A stretch of DNA of 64,000 bases. It comes from Xylanibacter ruminicola. Lineage in GTDB: Bacteria > Bacteroidota > Bacteroidia > Bacteroidales > Bacteroidaceae. Numbering within the stretch: the first letter of the stretch is position 1; each line of letters opens with the position of its first letter. Where the stretch lies: contig NZ_FNRF01000001.1 in NCBI RefSeq assembly GCF_900107775.1, positions 744,001-808,000 of the forward strand. The letters are read 5' to 3'. Position numbers and translations under genes: made by a program. This document shows positions 17,717 to 27,424 of this stretch, piece after piece. The notes below the pieces were generated by a model. That model made no database searches and had not been told where the DNA came from. It was given only the letters and a program-made list of their open reading frames with translations.

Positions 17717-19658
17717 AAATGTCTTCTTCAGGGCGGTCTTCCTCAACCACCAGATTATCGATAATAAAGTTCTGGCGTTCCATGGTGTTCTTACCCATGT
17801 AGTATTCCAGCAACTTAGCTACTTGGTCGTTTTTGTGCAGCGTTACCTGCTCCAGACGCATGTCGGGACCGATAAAACCAGCGAATTCATCGGGCGAAAT
17901 CTCACCAAGACCTTTAAATCGGGTAATCTCAGGATCGGGGCCTAACTCCTCGATAGCCTTCTGTCGCTCTTCGTCGCTATAGCAATAACGAGTGATGAAA
18001 TCGCTCTTTTTGTCAGATTTAGCATCCGCTTCGGCGATAGTCTTCTTGTTTTTGATCTTTGTGCGACGGTTACGAACGCGGAACAATGGAGTTTGCAGCA
18101 CGTAAACATGCCCTTTCTTAATGAGTTCGGGGAAGAACTGCAGGAAGAAGGTGATGATGAGCAGGCGGATATGCATACCGTCCACATCGGCATCGGTGGC
18201 CACAATAACCTTATTATATCTCAGTGTGTCCAGACTCTCTTCGATGTCGAGGGCAGCCTGTAACAGGTTGAATTCTTCGTTCTCGTAAACCACCTTTTTG
18301 GTTAATCCAAAGCAGTTCAGCGGTTTACCACGCAATGAGAATACGGCCTGCGTGTTTACATCGCGGCTCTTGGTGATGCTTCCGCTGGCTGAGTCACCCT
18401 CGGTGATAAAGATGCACGACTCCTCCTTGCGATCGTTCTTCACATCGCTGAAGTGGATACGGCAATCGCGCAGTTTGCGGTTGTGCAGATTGGCTTTCTT
18501 GGCACGTTCGCGGGCCAGTTTTGTTACACCAGCCATTGCCTTGCGGTCGCGCTCGCTCTCTTTAATCTTATTCTCAAGCACTTCTGCCACATCCTGATGG
18601 ATATGCAGGTAGTTGTCAACCTCAGTCTTGATAAAGTCGCCTACGTATTTATTGATGCTCACACCGCCCTCAGGAGCCATGGTGAGCGAGCCCAGTTTGA
18701 TCTTAGTCTGACTCTCGAACAGCGGCTCCTCTACGTTGATGGCGATGGCAGCTACGATACCTGTGCGGATATCGCCGTATTCGTATTTGCCGTAGAACTC
18801 CTTGATAGTACGGGCAATATGCTCTTTAAAGGCGCTCTGATGTGTTCCGCCCTGGGTGGTATGCTGTCCGTTTACAAACGAGTAATACTCCTCGCCATAC
18901 TGGTTTGCATGGGTAAAGGCTATCTCGATATCCTCGCCCTGCAGGTGAACAATCGGGTAGAGTGCATCGCTGGTCATGCGGTCTTTCAGCAGATCCTCAA
19001 GTCCGTGACGCGACAGAATGCGGCGACCGTTGTACATAATGGTCAGTCCGATGTTCAGATATGTATAGTTGCGAAGCATGTTTTCTACGATTTCATCGTG
19101 GAACTTGTAGTTGATGAACTTCGTAGCATCGGGTTCAAAGTAGATGTATGTACCGTTCTCGTCCTCCGAAGGTTCGGTTACGTCGCTAATCAGCTTACCG
19201 CACTCAAAAACGGCCTTGCGCACCTTACCATCGCGGTAGCTGTGTACCTCAAAATGGCTGCTCAGCGCGTTAACGGCCTTCACACCCACACCATTCAGTC
19301 CGATCGACTTCTTAAAGGCCTTAGAATCGAACTTACCACTGGTGTTCAGAATGCTTACCGATTCAATCAGTTTTCCTTGTGGAATGCCTCGTCCGTAGTC
19401 GCGAACCGAGATACGCAGGTTATCCTCTACGTTTACTTCGATTCTATCGCCGGCTTTCATCTTGAATTCGTCGATAGAGTTATCAAACACTTCCTTCAGC
19501 AGTACGTAGATACCGTCTTCTGCTGATGATCCGTCGCCTAATCGGCCGATATACATACCAGGGCGCAAGCGGATATGCTCCAAACCTGTAAGGGTCTGGA
19601 TATTACCTTCGTCGTAATTGACGGTTTCGGGATTAATCAGGTTGTTATCTTCGTTCAT
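17709..19658 (-). CDS. parE: DNA topoisomerase IV subunit B
   Basis: 649 aa from the ATG at 19658 ([21 protein letters not shown]). ATPase subunit of the type IIA enzyme that decatenates daughter chromosomes. GHKL ATPase motifs: [24 protein letters not shown] and [20 protein letters not shown] motifs: [11 protein letters not shown] and [18 protein letters not shown]. The opening [23 protein letters not shown] is typical of Bacteroidota ParE rather than GyrB. The start ATG overlaps the TGA of the upstream GNAT-like gene (ATGA), so an earlier in-frame ATG is less likely. parC is not in the window. Confidence 0.95.
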   Translation of the reverse strand: MNEDNNLINPETVNYDEGNIQTLTGLEHIRLRPGMYIGRLGDGSSAEDGIYVLLKEVFDNSIDEFKMKAGDRIEVNVEDNLRISVRDYGRGIPQGKLIESVSILNTSGKFDSKAFKKSIGLNGVGVKAVNALSSHFEVHSYRDGKVRKAVFECGKLISDVTEPSEDENGTYIYFEPDATKFINYKFHDEIVENMLRNYTYLNIGLTIMYNGRRILSRHGLEDLLKDRMTSDALYPIVHLQGEDIEIAFTHANQYGEEYYSFVNGQHTTQGGTHQSAFKEHIARTIKEFYGKYEYGDIRTGIVAAIAINVEEPLFESQTKIKLGSLTMAPEGGVSINKYVGDFIKTEVDNYLHIHQDVAEVLENKIKESERDRKAMAGVTKLARERAKKANLHNRKLRDCRIHFSDVKNDRKEESCIFITEGDSASGSITKSRDVNTQAVFSLRGKPLNCFGLTKKVVYENEEFNLLQAALDIEESLDTLRYNKVIVATDADVDGMHIRLLIITFFLQFFPELIKKGHVYVLQTPLFRVRNRRTKIKNKKTIAEADAKSDKKSDFITRYCYSDEERQKAIEELGPDPEITRFKGLGEISPDEFAGFIGPDMRLEQVTLHKNDQVAKLLEYYMGKNTMERQNFIIDNLVVEEDRPEEDIYE

Positions 19659-20809
19659 AGATTCTTTTTGAAACATCTTCTGCGTTTATGTTGAGTGTGC
19701 TCCAGATACTGCCACTGGCTCTGCACTTTCTCGTTTGTCTCCATTTCAACGTTGGTTTCGCCCCACTTGAAGCCGTATTTCTGGTAGCGTGGGATGAGGT
19801 CGTAGAACAGCAGGGCGTTGGCACCCTTCTGCTGATATTCGGGCAGGATGCCTACCAACATCAGATCTACACACTCGGCCTTGTGGAATTTGAGTGCTCT
19901 CAGACAATGCCACCATCCGAATGGCCACAAACGGCCTCGGCGACACTTCTGCAGGGCACGAGTCATGGAGGTAATCGAGATGCCCACACCAACGATGTCG
20001 TGGTTAGGTGTGTTCCAGTCTTCAATCAAGCAAATCAAGTCCATATCCAGCATGGGAAAGTACATCTTCAGATACTCATCTATCTGAGCCTCAGTCATTT
20101 GTGAGTAGCCGTACAGATGTCCGAAGGTCTTGTTTACTACATCGAGCACCTTGCGACCAATCTGCTCCTTACCAAACACCTGACTGCGTTTGGGGTGTGC
20201 TGGGTGCAGGTTATAGCGCTTCATTACCAGCTCGGCAATCTTCTTGAACTTCTCGGGGATACCCTCTTTGGGCACGATGAGCTTGAACTCCACGTAGTCG
20301 TTATCTTTCTCCCAGCCGCCTAACTGTTCCAGGTGCTTGGGGTAGTAGGGGTAGTTGTAGATAGTGGCCATGGTGCCCATCTGGTCGAAGCCTTCGATGA
20401 GCATGCCCTCTGGGTCCATATCCGTAAAGCCTAACGGACCAACAATCTCTGTCATGCCTTTCTCTCGGCCCCATTGCTCAGCGGCATCAAACAATGCCTT
20501 GCTCACCTCTAAATCGTCGATGAAATCTACCCAACCAAAGCGCAGGCTCTGGCGATTCCACTTATCGTTGGCGCGATGATTAATGATGGCGGCTATACGT
20601 CCAGCCACCTTACCATCCTTGTAAGCCAGGAAATATTCGGCTTCGCAAAACTCGAAGGCGGCATTCTTGTCTTTACTCAGAGTGTGCAAATCGTCGCTGA
20701 ACAAATTGGGCGCATCGTACTGATTGCCCTTATACAAGTCGTAATGGAAGTCGATAAAAGCCTCAAGACTTTTTTTATCTGTGACTTTTCTAATTTCTAC
20801 TGCTGACAT
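19655..20809 (-). CDS. GNAT-fold N-acetyltransferase-like protein
   Basis: 384 aa from the ATG at 20809 ([20 protein letters not shown]). A longer frame exists, but its first 39 residues run across the promoter element and read as non-coding. The central and C-terminal parts carry acetyltransferase-like segments: [17 protein letters not shown] near residue 70, [18 protein letters not shown] near 130 and [22 protein letters not shown] near 330. The Q/R-x-x-G-x-A acetyl-CoA loop is recognisable as QQKGAN. It belongs to a family of large GNAT-like proteins common in Bacteroidota; the substrate is unknown. First gene of the parE transcript. Confidence 0.8.
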   Translation of the reverse strand: MSAVEIRKVTDKKSLEAFIDFHYDLYKGNQYDAPNLFSDDLHTLSKDKNAAFEFCEAEYFLAYKDGKVAGRIAAIINHRANDKWNRQSLRFGWVDFIDDLEVSKALFDAAEQWGREKGMTEIVGPLGFTDMDPEGMLIEGFDQMGTMATIYNYPYYPKHLEQLGGWEKDNDYVEFKLIVPKEGIPEKFKKIAELVMKRYNLHPAHPKRSQVFGKEQIGRKVLDVVNKTFGHLYGYSQMTEAQIDEYLKMYFPMLDMDLICLIEDWNTPNHDIVGVGISITSMTRALQKCRRGRLWPFGWWHCLRALKFHKAECVDLMLVGILPEYQQKGANALLFYDLIPRYQKYGFKWGETNVEMETNEKVQSQWQYLEHTQHKRRRCFKKNL

Positions 20810-20843
20810 ATTCTCTCTTTGTTCGTTAAGCTTAAAAACGATG

Positions 20844-20851
20844 CAAAGATA
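20844..20851 (-). promoter_or_regulatory. -7 promoter element, GNAT-parE transcript
   Basis: TATCTTTG on the minus strand, 34 nt upstream of the start at 20809. Confidence 0.75.
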
Positions 20852-20879
20852 ACAAAAAAGTGGGAAATAACAAAAAATA

Positions 20880-22040
20880 TTATGATATTTTTCGGCAAAC
20901 CAGCAGCAGATGGCCCTTCTCGGCACTTGTTGTGGCGAAAATATATACCTCGCCGCCGTCTTTCAGCTTCAGTCGCTTTCTCAGGTCGGCTACTGATAAT
21001 GGGAAGTTCCTCACGGCGATATTGGCTTGGGTAATACCTGCCAAGCCTGTTTTTAACTCTCGTTTGTTCATTGTGCAGACGCGTTCGATCACAAATCCGC
21101 GCCCAGGAAAATCGGGGATGGTCTGGTCAGATAGGAACAAATGACTGTTCTTATCGGGCTGACTGATGCCGAAGCGTTGAGCTATGAGTTGGAAGCATCC
21201 GGCCTTCATTACCGATGCATTGGGTTCGTACAGATATTGGGGATTGGGTGGTTGCTGATAAAAATTGCGGATTTCATCGTTCGATGAATAGCTGAATACC
21301 TGCCCGTCGTTTACGCAGAACACCTTTAGATGCTGGGCTTTTCGTTCGACGACCAAGAGCAGTTCTTTGCACTCGTTGGCCACCGAAACGATATGAACTT
21401 CGCTTACATTCCCAATGTCCGAAACAGCCTTCTGCCAATCGAGCATGGGTGATAGTTTTATCATTACACGATCGGCTTTTTCAAGCATTTCATCGATAAG
21501 TTCCAGCACGTTTGGCGTGCAATCGGCAATGCCGTAGGTGCGCCCGCCGTGCTCATTGCGTCGGGCTGGGTCGATGAATATCAGATCGGCATGCTCCATC
21601 TGGTGCAGATAGGCCACACCATCGTTGCACACTACCTTGATGTGCTGTAAGCCTAAGCAGGCGTAGTTAGCCGATGAAATGGCGCATAATGCTGCCTGCT
21701 GCTCCACGTGTACGGCTTCGGCAAAGTTGACCGACATAAATGCCATATCAACGCCAAAACCAGCGGTTAAATCTACAATTCTCTCACCTTTGCCGGCTAT
21801 CTGGGCTTTATAGCGGGCTGTGGCTTCGCTCGAGCATTGCTCCATCGACAGGTGAGGCGGATACACAATGTCGTCGTTAGCTGCCCACGATGGTATTTTT
21901 ACGCGCGCTTTCTGCCGGCCTGCTATCTGGTCGAGTGCGTACGTCATGTCCACCTCAGGGTTCTTCTTGCCTTGAAGTGCCAGTTGCCGTACGTCGTCGT
22001 TAGCATGACTACGGATGAATGCGAGCGTGGCCTCGTTCAT
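20880..22040 (-). CDS. SAM-dependent methyltransferase with THUMP-like domain
   Basis: 386 aa. A class I Rossmann methyltransferase core is seen with the SAM loop IVDLTAGFGVDMAFM near residue 88, an acidic ribose-binding position (HVEQQAALC) and the DPARR catalytic-region motif (LIFIDPARRNEHGGR near 153). The C-terminal third resembles the THUMP-like domain found with these methyltransferases in Bacteroidota. RNA is the likely substrate, but no specific position can be inferred. Four bp after the fucose-isomerase-like gene; last gene of the ruvB run. Confidence 0.82.
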   Translation of the reverse strand: MNEATLAFIRSHANDDVRQLALQGKKNPEVDMTYALDQIAGRQKARVKIPSWAANDDIVYPPHLSMEQCSSEATARYKAQIAGKGERIVDLTAGFGVDMAFMSVNFAEAVHVEQQAALCAISSANYACLGLQHIKVVCNDGVAYLHQMEHADLIFIDPARRNEHGGRTYGIADCTPNVLELIDEMLEKADRVMIKLSPMLDWQKAVSDIGNVSEVHIVSVANECKELLLVVERKAQHLKVFCVNDGQVFSYSSNDEIRNFYQQPPNPQYLYEPNASVMKAGCFQLIAQRFGISQPDKNSHLFLSDQTIPDFPGRGFVIERVCTMNKRELKTGLAGITQANIAVRNFPLSVADLRKRLKLKDGGEVYIFATTSAEKGHLLLVCRKIS

Positions 22041-22043
22041 TGT

Positions 22044-23195
22044 TTATAATGATGCGATAAAGTCTTCGAACAGCTTGCGGTTCTTGCCTGGTGTGATAAT
22101 GTGATGATTACCAATGGGGTGGGTTAGGAAGTAGGCAGTCTGTTCATTATCAGTCAGTTGTATTACCTGCTGCGTGCGACAGAGGTCGGGCTTGGCCTGA
22201 TTTCTAACCAGTTCGCCTTCGGCCATGAAACTTCGCTTCAGATCGCCTGATACCTTGAATACTGTAACGGGGCCTTCCTTCATGAAACCTCTGATTCCAA
22301 CGCCTATTCCCGACTCAAAATGCGTATCCAGTTCGTAGCGCTCTACCATATTCAATGGTATGGTGCAATGCGCAAACAGCATCTCACCTGTTTCGGGGTT
22401 AATCTGCGATGGATTGGCCTGGAAACCTGATACGCCTAACAAGGCATTGGTGATAGCCATCGATAACATGGCTGGTACATCGCCTTCGCAACCGGCCACA
22501 ATACCTTCGGCATTCAGCTTAGCCAACGCCCAGCAACCAGTATTGTGAACAGCCGTCAGCAAGTCGAAGCAACGCAGCGTAAAGCCCTGCAGATGATGCT
22601 TGGAAACGATAGCTTTCAGGGCCTGATAGATACGGTCGGGCATCTCGCCTTCGGTGATCTTATCGATACCCTCTAACAGCTCCGAAATGGGAACTTCTAC
22701 CAACTCGATACCTAACTTGGTTTTTACGGCTTTGGGATCGGCTACGCTCGAAATCAGCCAGTCGGAAGGCTTGCCGATGATACCATAGCGAGTGCCGTTA
22801 AGCCTGTGTTTGGCCTCCTGAACCTTCTGCAAGGCCTGCAGACGGCGTGCGATGTAATCGGCACTTCCGTGAATTATCTCGCCCTGCAGGTAGTTCTGCT
22901 GCAGATACGAGAGAATCTCCATCGATGCTGCCAGCGAGTTGCTTTTACCCGATGTGAGCAGATAGAAAGGGGCCTGTGACTGCTGACGCAGCTGGGGCAG
23001 CAAGCGCTTAAAAATGCCCTCGGTACCACCTGTGCGCACATAAATGACCGATAGCGTGTGAGTGCCGTAATCGCTGTAATCGTTGCCTTTCAGCGTGTAT
23101 TCAATCCCTAAGCTACCCAGAAACTCCTGAGTAACTGTTCCTACAGCCGCCTCGTCGTGCAGCTCCGAAGTGAGTGTATAAATGGCTATATCCAT
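22044..23195 (-). CDS. L-fucose/L-arabinose isomerase-like fold protein
   Basis: 383 aa. The layout matches the FucI/AraA-like family: an N-terminal open alpha/beta region (residues 1-170), then a C-terminal half with FTLRCFDLLTAVHNTGCWALA, GIVAGCEGDVPAMLSM and LFAHCTIPLN. The Glu in CEGD and the His in AHC sit where isomerases bind metal. It is clearly shorter than true L-fucose isomerase (about 590 aa), so the reaction is uncertain. It is in the ruvB-coaD-ybeY run with no sugar genes beside it. Confidence 0.7.
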   Translation of the reverse strand: MDIAIYTLTSELHDEAAVGTVTQEFLGSLGIEYTLKGNDYSDYGTHTLSVIYVRTGGTEGIFKRLLPQLRQQSQAPFYLLTSGKSNSLAASMEILSYLQQNYLQGEIIHGSADYIARRLQALQKVQEAKHRLNGTRYGIIGKPSDWLISSVADPKAVKTKLGIELVEVPISELLEGIDKITEGEMPDRIYQALKAIVSKHHLQGFTLRCFDLLTAVHNTGCWALAKLNAEGIVAGCEGDVPAMLSMAITNALLGVSGFQANPSQINPETGEMLFAHCTIPLNMVERYELDTHFESGIGVGIRGFMKEGPVTVFKVSGDLKRSFMAEGELVRNQAKPDLCRTQQVIQLTDNEQTAYFLTHPIGNHHIITPGKNRKLFEDFIASL

Positions 23196-23213
23196 AGGCT
23201 TTTTGCACCGTGA

Positions 23214-23609
23214 TTAGTGCTTAGAATAGTAATCCAATCCTAACTGTACGTTCTCGATAACAGCTTTCGATGAGTAGGTGGCGCCTGTTACGGCATCAAC
23301 CTTCATCTTCTTGGCATCCTTTACCTTTACGCCGTTCCACTTGTCCAGCAGGTTCTTCTTCACCTTCAGGAAGTATTTGGGGGTCTCCTGGTTTTTCAAT
23401 GCCTCAATCTTTACCACCTTGTTCTTCTGGATATAGATTTTAACTGGTGTAGTGCCCAAAAAGCCCTGCACATCCTTACCCAGCTGGGTGGTGTTGATTA
23501 CTGTCATCCCGTTTTCCTTTGTCATCGTGTCGTCGGCCACCCAGCTCATCAGCGTGAGGGCAACAACCATCAGTGAGCAGCAGCTCACAGTCATCATCAA
23601 TCTCTTCAT
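23214..23609 (-). CDS. Exported FMN-binding domain protein
   Basis: 131 aa. An N-terminal hydrophobic segment (MKRLMMTVSCCSLMVVALTL) is followed by a single FMN_bind domain. The flavinylation motif DAVTGATYSS near residue 105 matches the [DN]x[ST]GA[ST] target whose Thr receives covalent FMN from ApbE in RnfG/NqrC-type proteins. It probably acts as a periplasmic electron carrier. No ApbE or electron-transfer partner is encoded in the window. It sits between ybeY and the isomerase-like gene in one transcript. Confidence 0.85.
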   Translation of the reverse strand: MKRLMMTVSCCSLMVVALTLMSWVADDTMTKENGMTVINTTQLGKDVQGFLGTTPVKIYIQKNKVVKIEALKNQETPKYFLKVKKNLLDKWNGVKVKDAKKMKVDAVTGATYSSKAVIENVQLGLDYYSKH

Positions 23610-23624
23610 ATTTTTCCTAAAAAC

Positions 23625-24047
23625 TTATTCTTCTTCTTTCAGCATGGCAAGTGCCTTATCCTCAGCGGCTTCCATAATTTCGCGCTCGCCTGGGCCCTTG
23701 TCGTTAATGCCGCACAGGTGCAGAATGCCGTGAATGATTACACGGTGCAGCTCCTCGTCGTAGGGGCGACCGAACTTGTCGGCGTTGGTAAACACCGTGT
23801 CGACAGAGATATAGATATCACCGCTGATGGTTTTACCCTCGCAGTAGTCGAAGGTGATGATATCCGTATAGTAGTCGTGACCCAAGAACTGGTTGTTCAC
23901 TTCGAGAATCTTCTCATCGTTCACGAACAAATAGCCGATTTCACCGACTTTCTTACCATAACTGGCTGCCACCTGGCGAATCCAGTTAGTAGTCTCTCGC
24001 TTCTTGATGTTAGGGAATTTCACTCCCTCTGCTTCGTATATAATCAT
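23625..24047 (-). CDS. ybeY: Endoribonuclease YbeY (rRNA maturation factor)
   Basis: 140 aa, family length. Zn-dependent RNase for 16S rRNA 3' maturation and ribosome quality control. The metal motif is HRVIIHGILHLCGINDKGPGE near residue 103, with His, His and His before a Bacteroidota-type variant of the usual GxDH ending. LNFLGHDYYTDIITFDY-type sequence upstream is also typical (here NQFLGHDYYTDIITFDYC). Two bp separate it from coaD. Confidence 0.93.
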   Translation of the reverse strand: MIIYEAEGVKFPNIKKRETTNWIRQVAASYGKKVGEIGYLFVNDEKILEVNNQFLGHDYYTDIITFDYCEGKTISGDIYISVDTVFTNADKFGRPYDEELHRVIIHGILHLCGINDKGPGEREIMEAAEDKALAMLKEEE

Positions 24048-24049
24048 AG

Positions 24050-24499
24050 TTAATGTTTTTTCGGTATATAAGCACTTACATCTACGCCAAAATGCTGCAG
24101 CTCGCGCACAGCACTCGATGACACGCTGGCCAGTTCTGGCTCAGTATAAAGCAGAATCGTCTCGATACCACCCAGACGGCGATTAAAATCGGCCTGCCAT
24201 TGCTCATACTCAAAGTCGCTCGCTGTGCGCACGCCTTTTACGATGAATTGGGCGTTTTCGGCTTTGGCAAAGTCCATCGCTAAGCCGTGATAGGGTTTCA
24301 CTTCTATGCGTGGATCATCGGCATAGAGCTCTTTGATGGCCTGCATACGCTCCTCGGCTTTGGGCATATCGGGCTTGTGAACATTATCGCCAACCACGCC
24401 GATTACCAATCGGTCGAAGAGTGGCAATGCACGTCGCACGATAGAATCGTGGCCAATTGTAAAGGGGTTGAAACTCCCCACAAATATTCCTGTTTTCAT
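24050..24499 (-). CDS. coaD: Phosphopantetheine adenylyltransferase
   Basis: 149 aa from the ATG at 24499 (MKTGIFVGSFNPFTIGHDSI). Penultimate step of CoA synthesis: 4'-phosphopantetheine plus ATP to dephospho-CoA. The nucleotidyltransferase motif GSFNPFTIGH and the C-terminal SSSAVRELQHFG are intact. A longer frame would start inside ruvB and is not needed. It lies 1 bp after the ruvB stop. Complements the pan/coa operon at 42.7-46.7 kb; coaE was not found in the window. Confidence 0.95.
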   Translation of the reverse strand: MKTGIFVGSFNPFTIGHDSIVRRALPLFDRLVIGVVGDNVHKPDMPKAEERMQAIKELYADDPRIEVKPYHGLAMDFAKAENAQFIVKGVRTASDFEYEQWQADFNRRLGGIETILLYTEPELASVSSSAVRELQHFGVDVSAYIPKKH

Positions 24500-24500
24500 A

Positions 24501-25538
24501 TTAGTCAAACAGATTGGGTTGCATAATGTTTCCGCCATAAGGGTTGCGCCCGAAGTGCTTGTAAGCCAGCTCGGTAACCATACGTCCGCGAGGGGTTCGC
24601 TTGATGAAGCCTTCCATAATCAGGAATGGCTCGTACACCTCTTCTACGGTACCTGCATCCTCGCCGATAGCAGTAGCGATGGTTGTGATGCCCACGGGAC
24701 CGCCACGGAACTTATCGATGATGGTGAGCAGAATCTTATTGTCGATTTCATCGAGACCGTACTTGTCGATGTTCAGGGCTGTGAGTGCCACGCGGGTAAT
24801 CTTGGTGTCGATGGTACCGTTGCCTTTCACCTGCGCAAAGTCGCGCACACGACGCAACAGGGCGTTGGCGATACGTGGCGTTCCACGCGAACGGCCTGCA
24901 ATCTCCAAGGCAGCGTCTTCGGTAATGGGCACACCCAGGATGTTAGCCGAGCGCTCGATGATGGCCTGCAGCGTTTCGGGCTCGTAGTACTCCAGATGCA
25001 TGTTAATACCGAAACGGGCACGCAAAGGTGCTGTAAGCAGTCCGCTACGGGTGGTAGCGCCCACCAGCGTAAATGGGTTCAAGTCAATCTGGATGCTACG
25101 TGCCGACGGACCTTTATCAATCATGATATCGATGCGATAATCCTCCATCGCGCTGTAGAGATATTCCTCTACTACAGGCGAGAGACGGTGGATTTCGTCG
25201 ATAAAAAGCACGTCGTTCTTCTCGAGTGATGTCAGGATGCCGGCCAGGTCGCCTGGCTTGTCGAGTACAGGGCCGCTGGTTATCTTAAAGCCTACGCCCA
25301 GCTCGTTGGCGATGATATTCGAGAGGGTTGTCTTACCCAGTCCTGGAGGACCGTGCAGCAAGGTGTGATCCAAGGGCTCGCCACGATATTTGGCGGCCTC
25401 TACAAACACCTCAAGATTCTCAACAACCTTTTTCTGACCGCTAAAGTCACTAAAGCTCAGCGGTCGTAAAGCGTTCTCAAAGTCCTTCTCGCCTTGAGAG
25501 TAACGTTGTTCGCGAATATCGAAATCTTCGTCCATCAT
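24501..25538 (-). CDS. ruvB: Holliday junction branch-migration helicase RuvB
   Basis: 345 aa. AAA+ motor that drives branch migration with RuvA. Walker [14 protein letters not shown] near residue 60, Walker [14 protein letters not shown] near 110, sensor 1 [12 protein letters not shown] near 155, and a C-terminal winged helix ending ...[11 protein letters not shown]. Two ATG codons in tandem (25538, 25535) could start translation. The promoter box is only 10 nt upstream, so the mRNA has almost no leader. First gene of a six-gene minus-strand run. Confidence 0.97.
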   Translation of the reverse strand: MMDEDFDIREQRYSQGEKDFENALRPLSFSDFSGQKKVVENLEVFVEAAKYRGEPLDHTLLHGPPGLGKTTLSNIIANELGVGFKITSGPVLDKPGDLAGILTSLEKNDVLFIDEIHRLSPVVEEYLYSAMEDYRIDIMIDKGPSARSIQIDLNPFTLVGATTRSGLLTAPLRARFGINMHLEYYEPETLQAIIERSANILGVPITEDAALEIAGRSRGTPRIANALLRRVRDFAQVKGNGTIDTKITRVALTALNIDKYGLDEIDNKILLTIIDKFRGGPVGITTIATAIGEDAGTVEEVYEPFLIMEGFIKRTPRGRMVTELAYKHFGRNPYGGNIMQPNLFD

Positions 25539-25548
25539 ATTTCGTGTG

Positions 25549-25556
25549 CAAAATTA
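25549..25556 (-). promoter_or_regulatory. -7 promoter element, ruvB run
   Basis: TAATTTTG on the minus strand, only 10 nt from the first ATG, implying a very short or absent 5' leader. Confidence 0.65.
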
Positions 25557-25557
25557 C

Positions 25558-25592
25558 GAAAAAAGCCACAGACTACAAAATAATCTGTGGCT
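25558..25592 (-). terminator. Intrinsic terminator of the LemA-family gene
   Basis: On the minus strand a 9-bp stem AGCCACAGA/TCTGTGGCT is followed by six T. It separates lemA from the ruvB promoter a few bases further on. Confidence 0.85.
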
Positions 25593-25618
25593 ATTTATAA
25601 TTTTTCACTTTTCGCGCT

Positions 25619-26197
25619 TTATTTTTTAAAGGCTTCATCGAGATCGGGATAGTCCTTTTTCTTCTCGTTGTCAACCTTCAGATAGTCTTTTACATCGAAA
25701 TGCAGCATCTGTGCAACGATGCTTGATGGCCACTGGCGCACCATGCGGTTCATCTTGGTAGCGGTATCGTTGTAAACCATACGCGACATGCGTACGTTCT
25801 CCTCGTACTCGGTCTGTCCTTCCTGTGCTTTCTTGTAGAGTTCGCTGGCTTTTAACTCAGGATACTGCTCAACCACTACGTTCAGGCGGCTCATCATCTG
25901 ACCTAACAGATCCGACTGGGCGTTGATGCCTGCTGGTGTGGCGGCCGAAGTGTGACCTCCGCGGGCTTCGATGGTCTGGATAATTGTTTCGCTCTCGTGC
26001 TTGGCATACTGTGCTGCCGTTTTAGCCAAAGCTATTACTGCATCGAAACGCGAATTAAGCTGAACCTCGATCTGGCTCAGGGCATTTTTACACATTTCAT
26101 CGAGACTTACCAGGCTGCGCTGGGTTGAAATAAAGTAACCGATGATGATAACTGCGAGTGCAACAATAATGCCGAAAAATATTCCTACTGCTTGCAT
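25619..26197 (-). CDS. LemA family protein
   Basis: 192 aa. One N-terminal transmembrane segment (VGIFFGIIVALAVIIIGYFI) precedes an antiparallel helical LemA domain with NALSQIEVQLNSRFDAVIAL and the YNDTATKMNRMVRQWPS stretch typical of the family. LemA proteins are membrane-anchored with unknown molecular role. It has its own promoter and terminator and no TPM-domain partner beside it. Confidence 0.9.
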   Translation of the reverse strand: MQAVGIFFGIIVALAVIIIGYFISTQRSLVSLDEMCKNALSQIEVQLNSRFDAVIALAKTAAQYAKHESETIIQTIEARGGHTSAATPAGINAQSDLLGQMMSRLNVVVEQYPELKASELYKKAQEGQTEYEENVRMSRMVYNDTATKMNRMVRQWPSSIVAQMLHFDVKDYLKVDNEKKKDYPDLDEAFKK

Positions 26198-26225
26198 AAT
26201 TTAAAATTTTATGGTTTAATTGGGG

Positions 26226-26233
26226 CAAAGATA
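26226..26233 (-). promoter_or_regulatory. -7 promoter element, LemA-family gene
   Basis: TATCTTTG on the minus strand, 28 nt upstream of the start. The opposing promoter's box begins only 13 bp away, so the two promoters overlap face to face. Confidence 0.7.
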
Positions 26234-26246
26234 CAAAAAGATTTCG

Positions 26247-26254
26247 TAACTTTG
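26247..26254 (+). promoter_or_regulatory. -7 promoter element, SGNH esterase gene
   Basis: TAACTTTG, 21 nt upstream of the ATG at 26276; it excludes an in-frame start upstream of it. Confidence 0.72.
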
Positions 26255-26275
26255 CCACCAAAACTTAAAAATTAT

Positions 26276-27406
26276 ATGAAAAAATTGTTTTTGATAGCTT
26301 CCGTAGCTATGTTGTGCCAACAACTGATGGCCATTAAAACGATGCCTATACAAGGCGAAGTAATCAAACCTACTGATGCCCACATTCAGTATGCCGGTCG
26401 CATCAGCTTTACTAACCCCGAGCGTCCTGCGTTCAACTTTCCTGGCGTGCAGATAGTGGCTGCCTTCGAGGGCACCTCTTTGCGCATGCTGGCCAAGCCG
26501 CAGAGTGGTTATTTTGTGGCTCAGATTGATAAGTCCGAGCCTTTCAAGGTGGCTTTTCGTGGCGAGCGCGACTCGCTGGTAACGCTGGCTACTGCGCTGC
26601 CCGATAGTGTGCACACCGTTAAACTGATGTATGTTATCGAGGGTTACGAGTTTTTCCCAGAGTTCTGGGGCTTTGTGCTCGATAAAGGCAAAAAGTTGGT
26701 TGATGCGCCTGCTTTGCCCTCAAGAAAGATAGAATTCATCGGCAATTCGATTACCTGCGGCTATGGTAACGAGGGATTGAAGAAAGAGGAGCATTTTGAT
26801 TATGCGACTGAGAATCATTATTACTCGTATGCCTCGATAACAGCGCGCAATCTGAATGCCCAGCACTGGGTGGTGGCTCGCAGTGGTATTGGTGCTTATC
26901 GCAACTACGACGGTCCCAAGACGGGCAACCCCGAGTCGAACATGCTGGTGCAGTACGAGTATGTCGGCTATGCCTGGAAGCCGGAACTGCGCCACGAGGC
27001 TACTTTCTTGCGCGAAAAATGGGATTTCGGCCGTTATCAGCCTGATGTGATCTGCATCAATCTGGGTACCAACGATACTTCGACCAACAACTACGACCTG
27101 AAGCTGCTGAAGCAGAACTACAAGAAGCTGCTGCAGATGGTGCGCCTGCATAACCCCAAGGCTAAGATTGTGTTCCTGTCGGGTTCGATGCTGTATAACA
27201 AGGAGTTGCAGCAGGTGAAGCAGTTGCTCGACGAGGTGACTGCCGAAGCCAAGAAGGCTGGCGATAACGAGGTTTACCGCTTTGATATGGCGCCCATCGC
27301 CGGCGACGAGTGGTACGGCAACGATTGGCATCCCAATGTGTATCAGGACGAAAAGATGGCTGGCGAACTCACAGCCTATCTGCGTTCGCTCATGGGATGG
27401 TTCTAA
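26276..27406 (+). CDS. Secreted SGNH/GDSL esterase, CE2-like
   Basis: 376 aa from the ATG at 26276 (signal peptide MKKLFLIASVAMLCQQLMA). A jelly-roll-like N-terminal domain (about residues 25-135) precedes an SGNH hydrolase domain with the nucleophile block IEFIGNSITCGYG, block III NLGTND and the catalytic DWHPN near the C-terminus. This two-domain order is that of carbohydrate esterase family 2, which removes acetyl groups from plant glycans such as xylan or glucomannan. The upstream 28-residue extension crosses the promoter and is rejected. No other glycan gene is adjacent. Confidence 0.85.
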   Translation: MKKLFLIASVAMLCQQLMAIKTMPIQGEVIKPTDAHIQYAGRISFTNPERPAFNFPGVQIVAAFEGTSLRMLAKPQSGYFVAQIDKSEPFKVAFRGERDSLVTLATALPDSVHTVKLMYVIEGYEFFPEFWGFVLDKGKKLVDAPALPSRKIEFIGNSITCGYGNEGLKKEEHFDYATENHYYSYASITARNLNAQHWVVARSGIGAYRNYDGPKTGNPESNMLVQYEYVGYAWKPELRHEATFLREKWDFGRYQPDVICINLGTNDTSTNNYDLKLLKQNYKKLLQMVRLHNPKAKIVFLSGSMLYNKELQQVKQLLDEVTAEAKKAGDNEVYRFDMAPIAGDEWYGNDWHPNVYQDEKMAGELTAYLRSLMGWF

Positions 27407-27424
27407 ACATGTGATTTAAAAGGA

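Noticed and set aside
18453..19526. 357-codon open frame antisense to parE
   Set aside because: Complete overlap with intact, conserved parE; codon-bias shadow of the real gene.
20810..20926. 39-residue N-terminal extension of the GNAT-like protein
   Set aside because: It covers the promoter box at 20844-20851 and reads as hydrophobic non-family sequence; the ATG at 20809 starts the conserved region.
24468..25229. 253-codon open frame antisense to ruvB
   Set aside because: Covers conserved ruvB motifs on the other strand and has no recognisable protein features.
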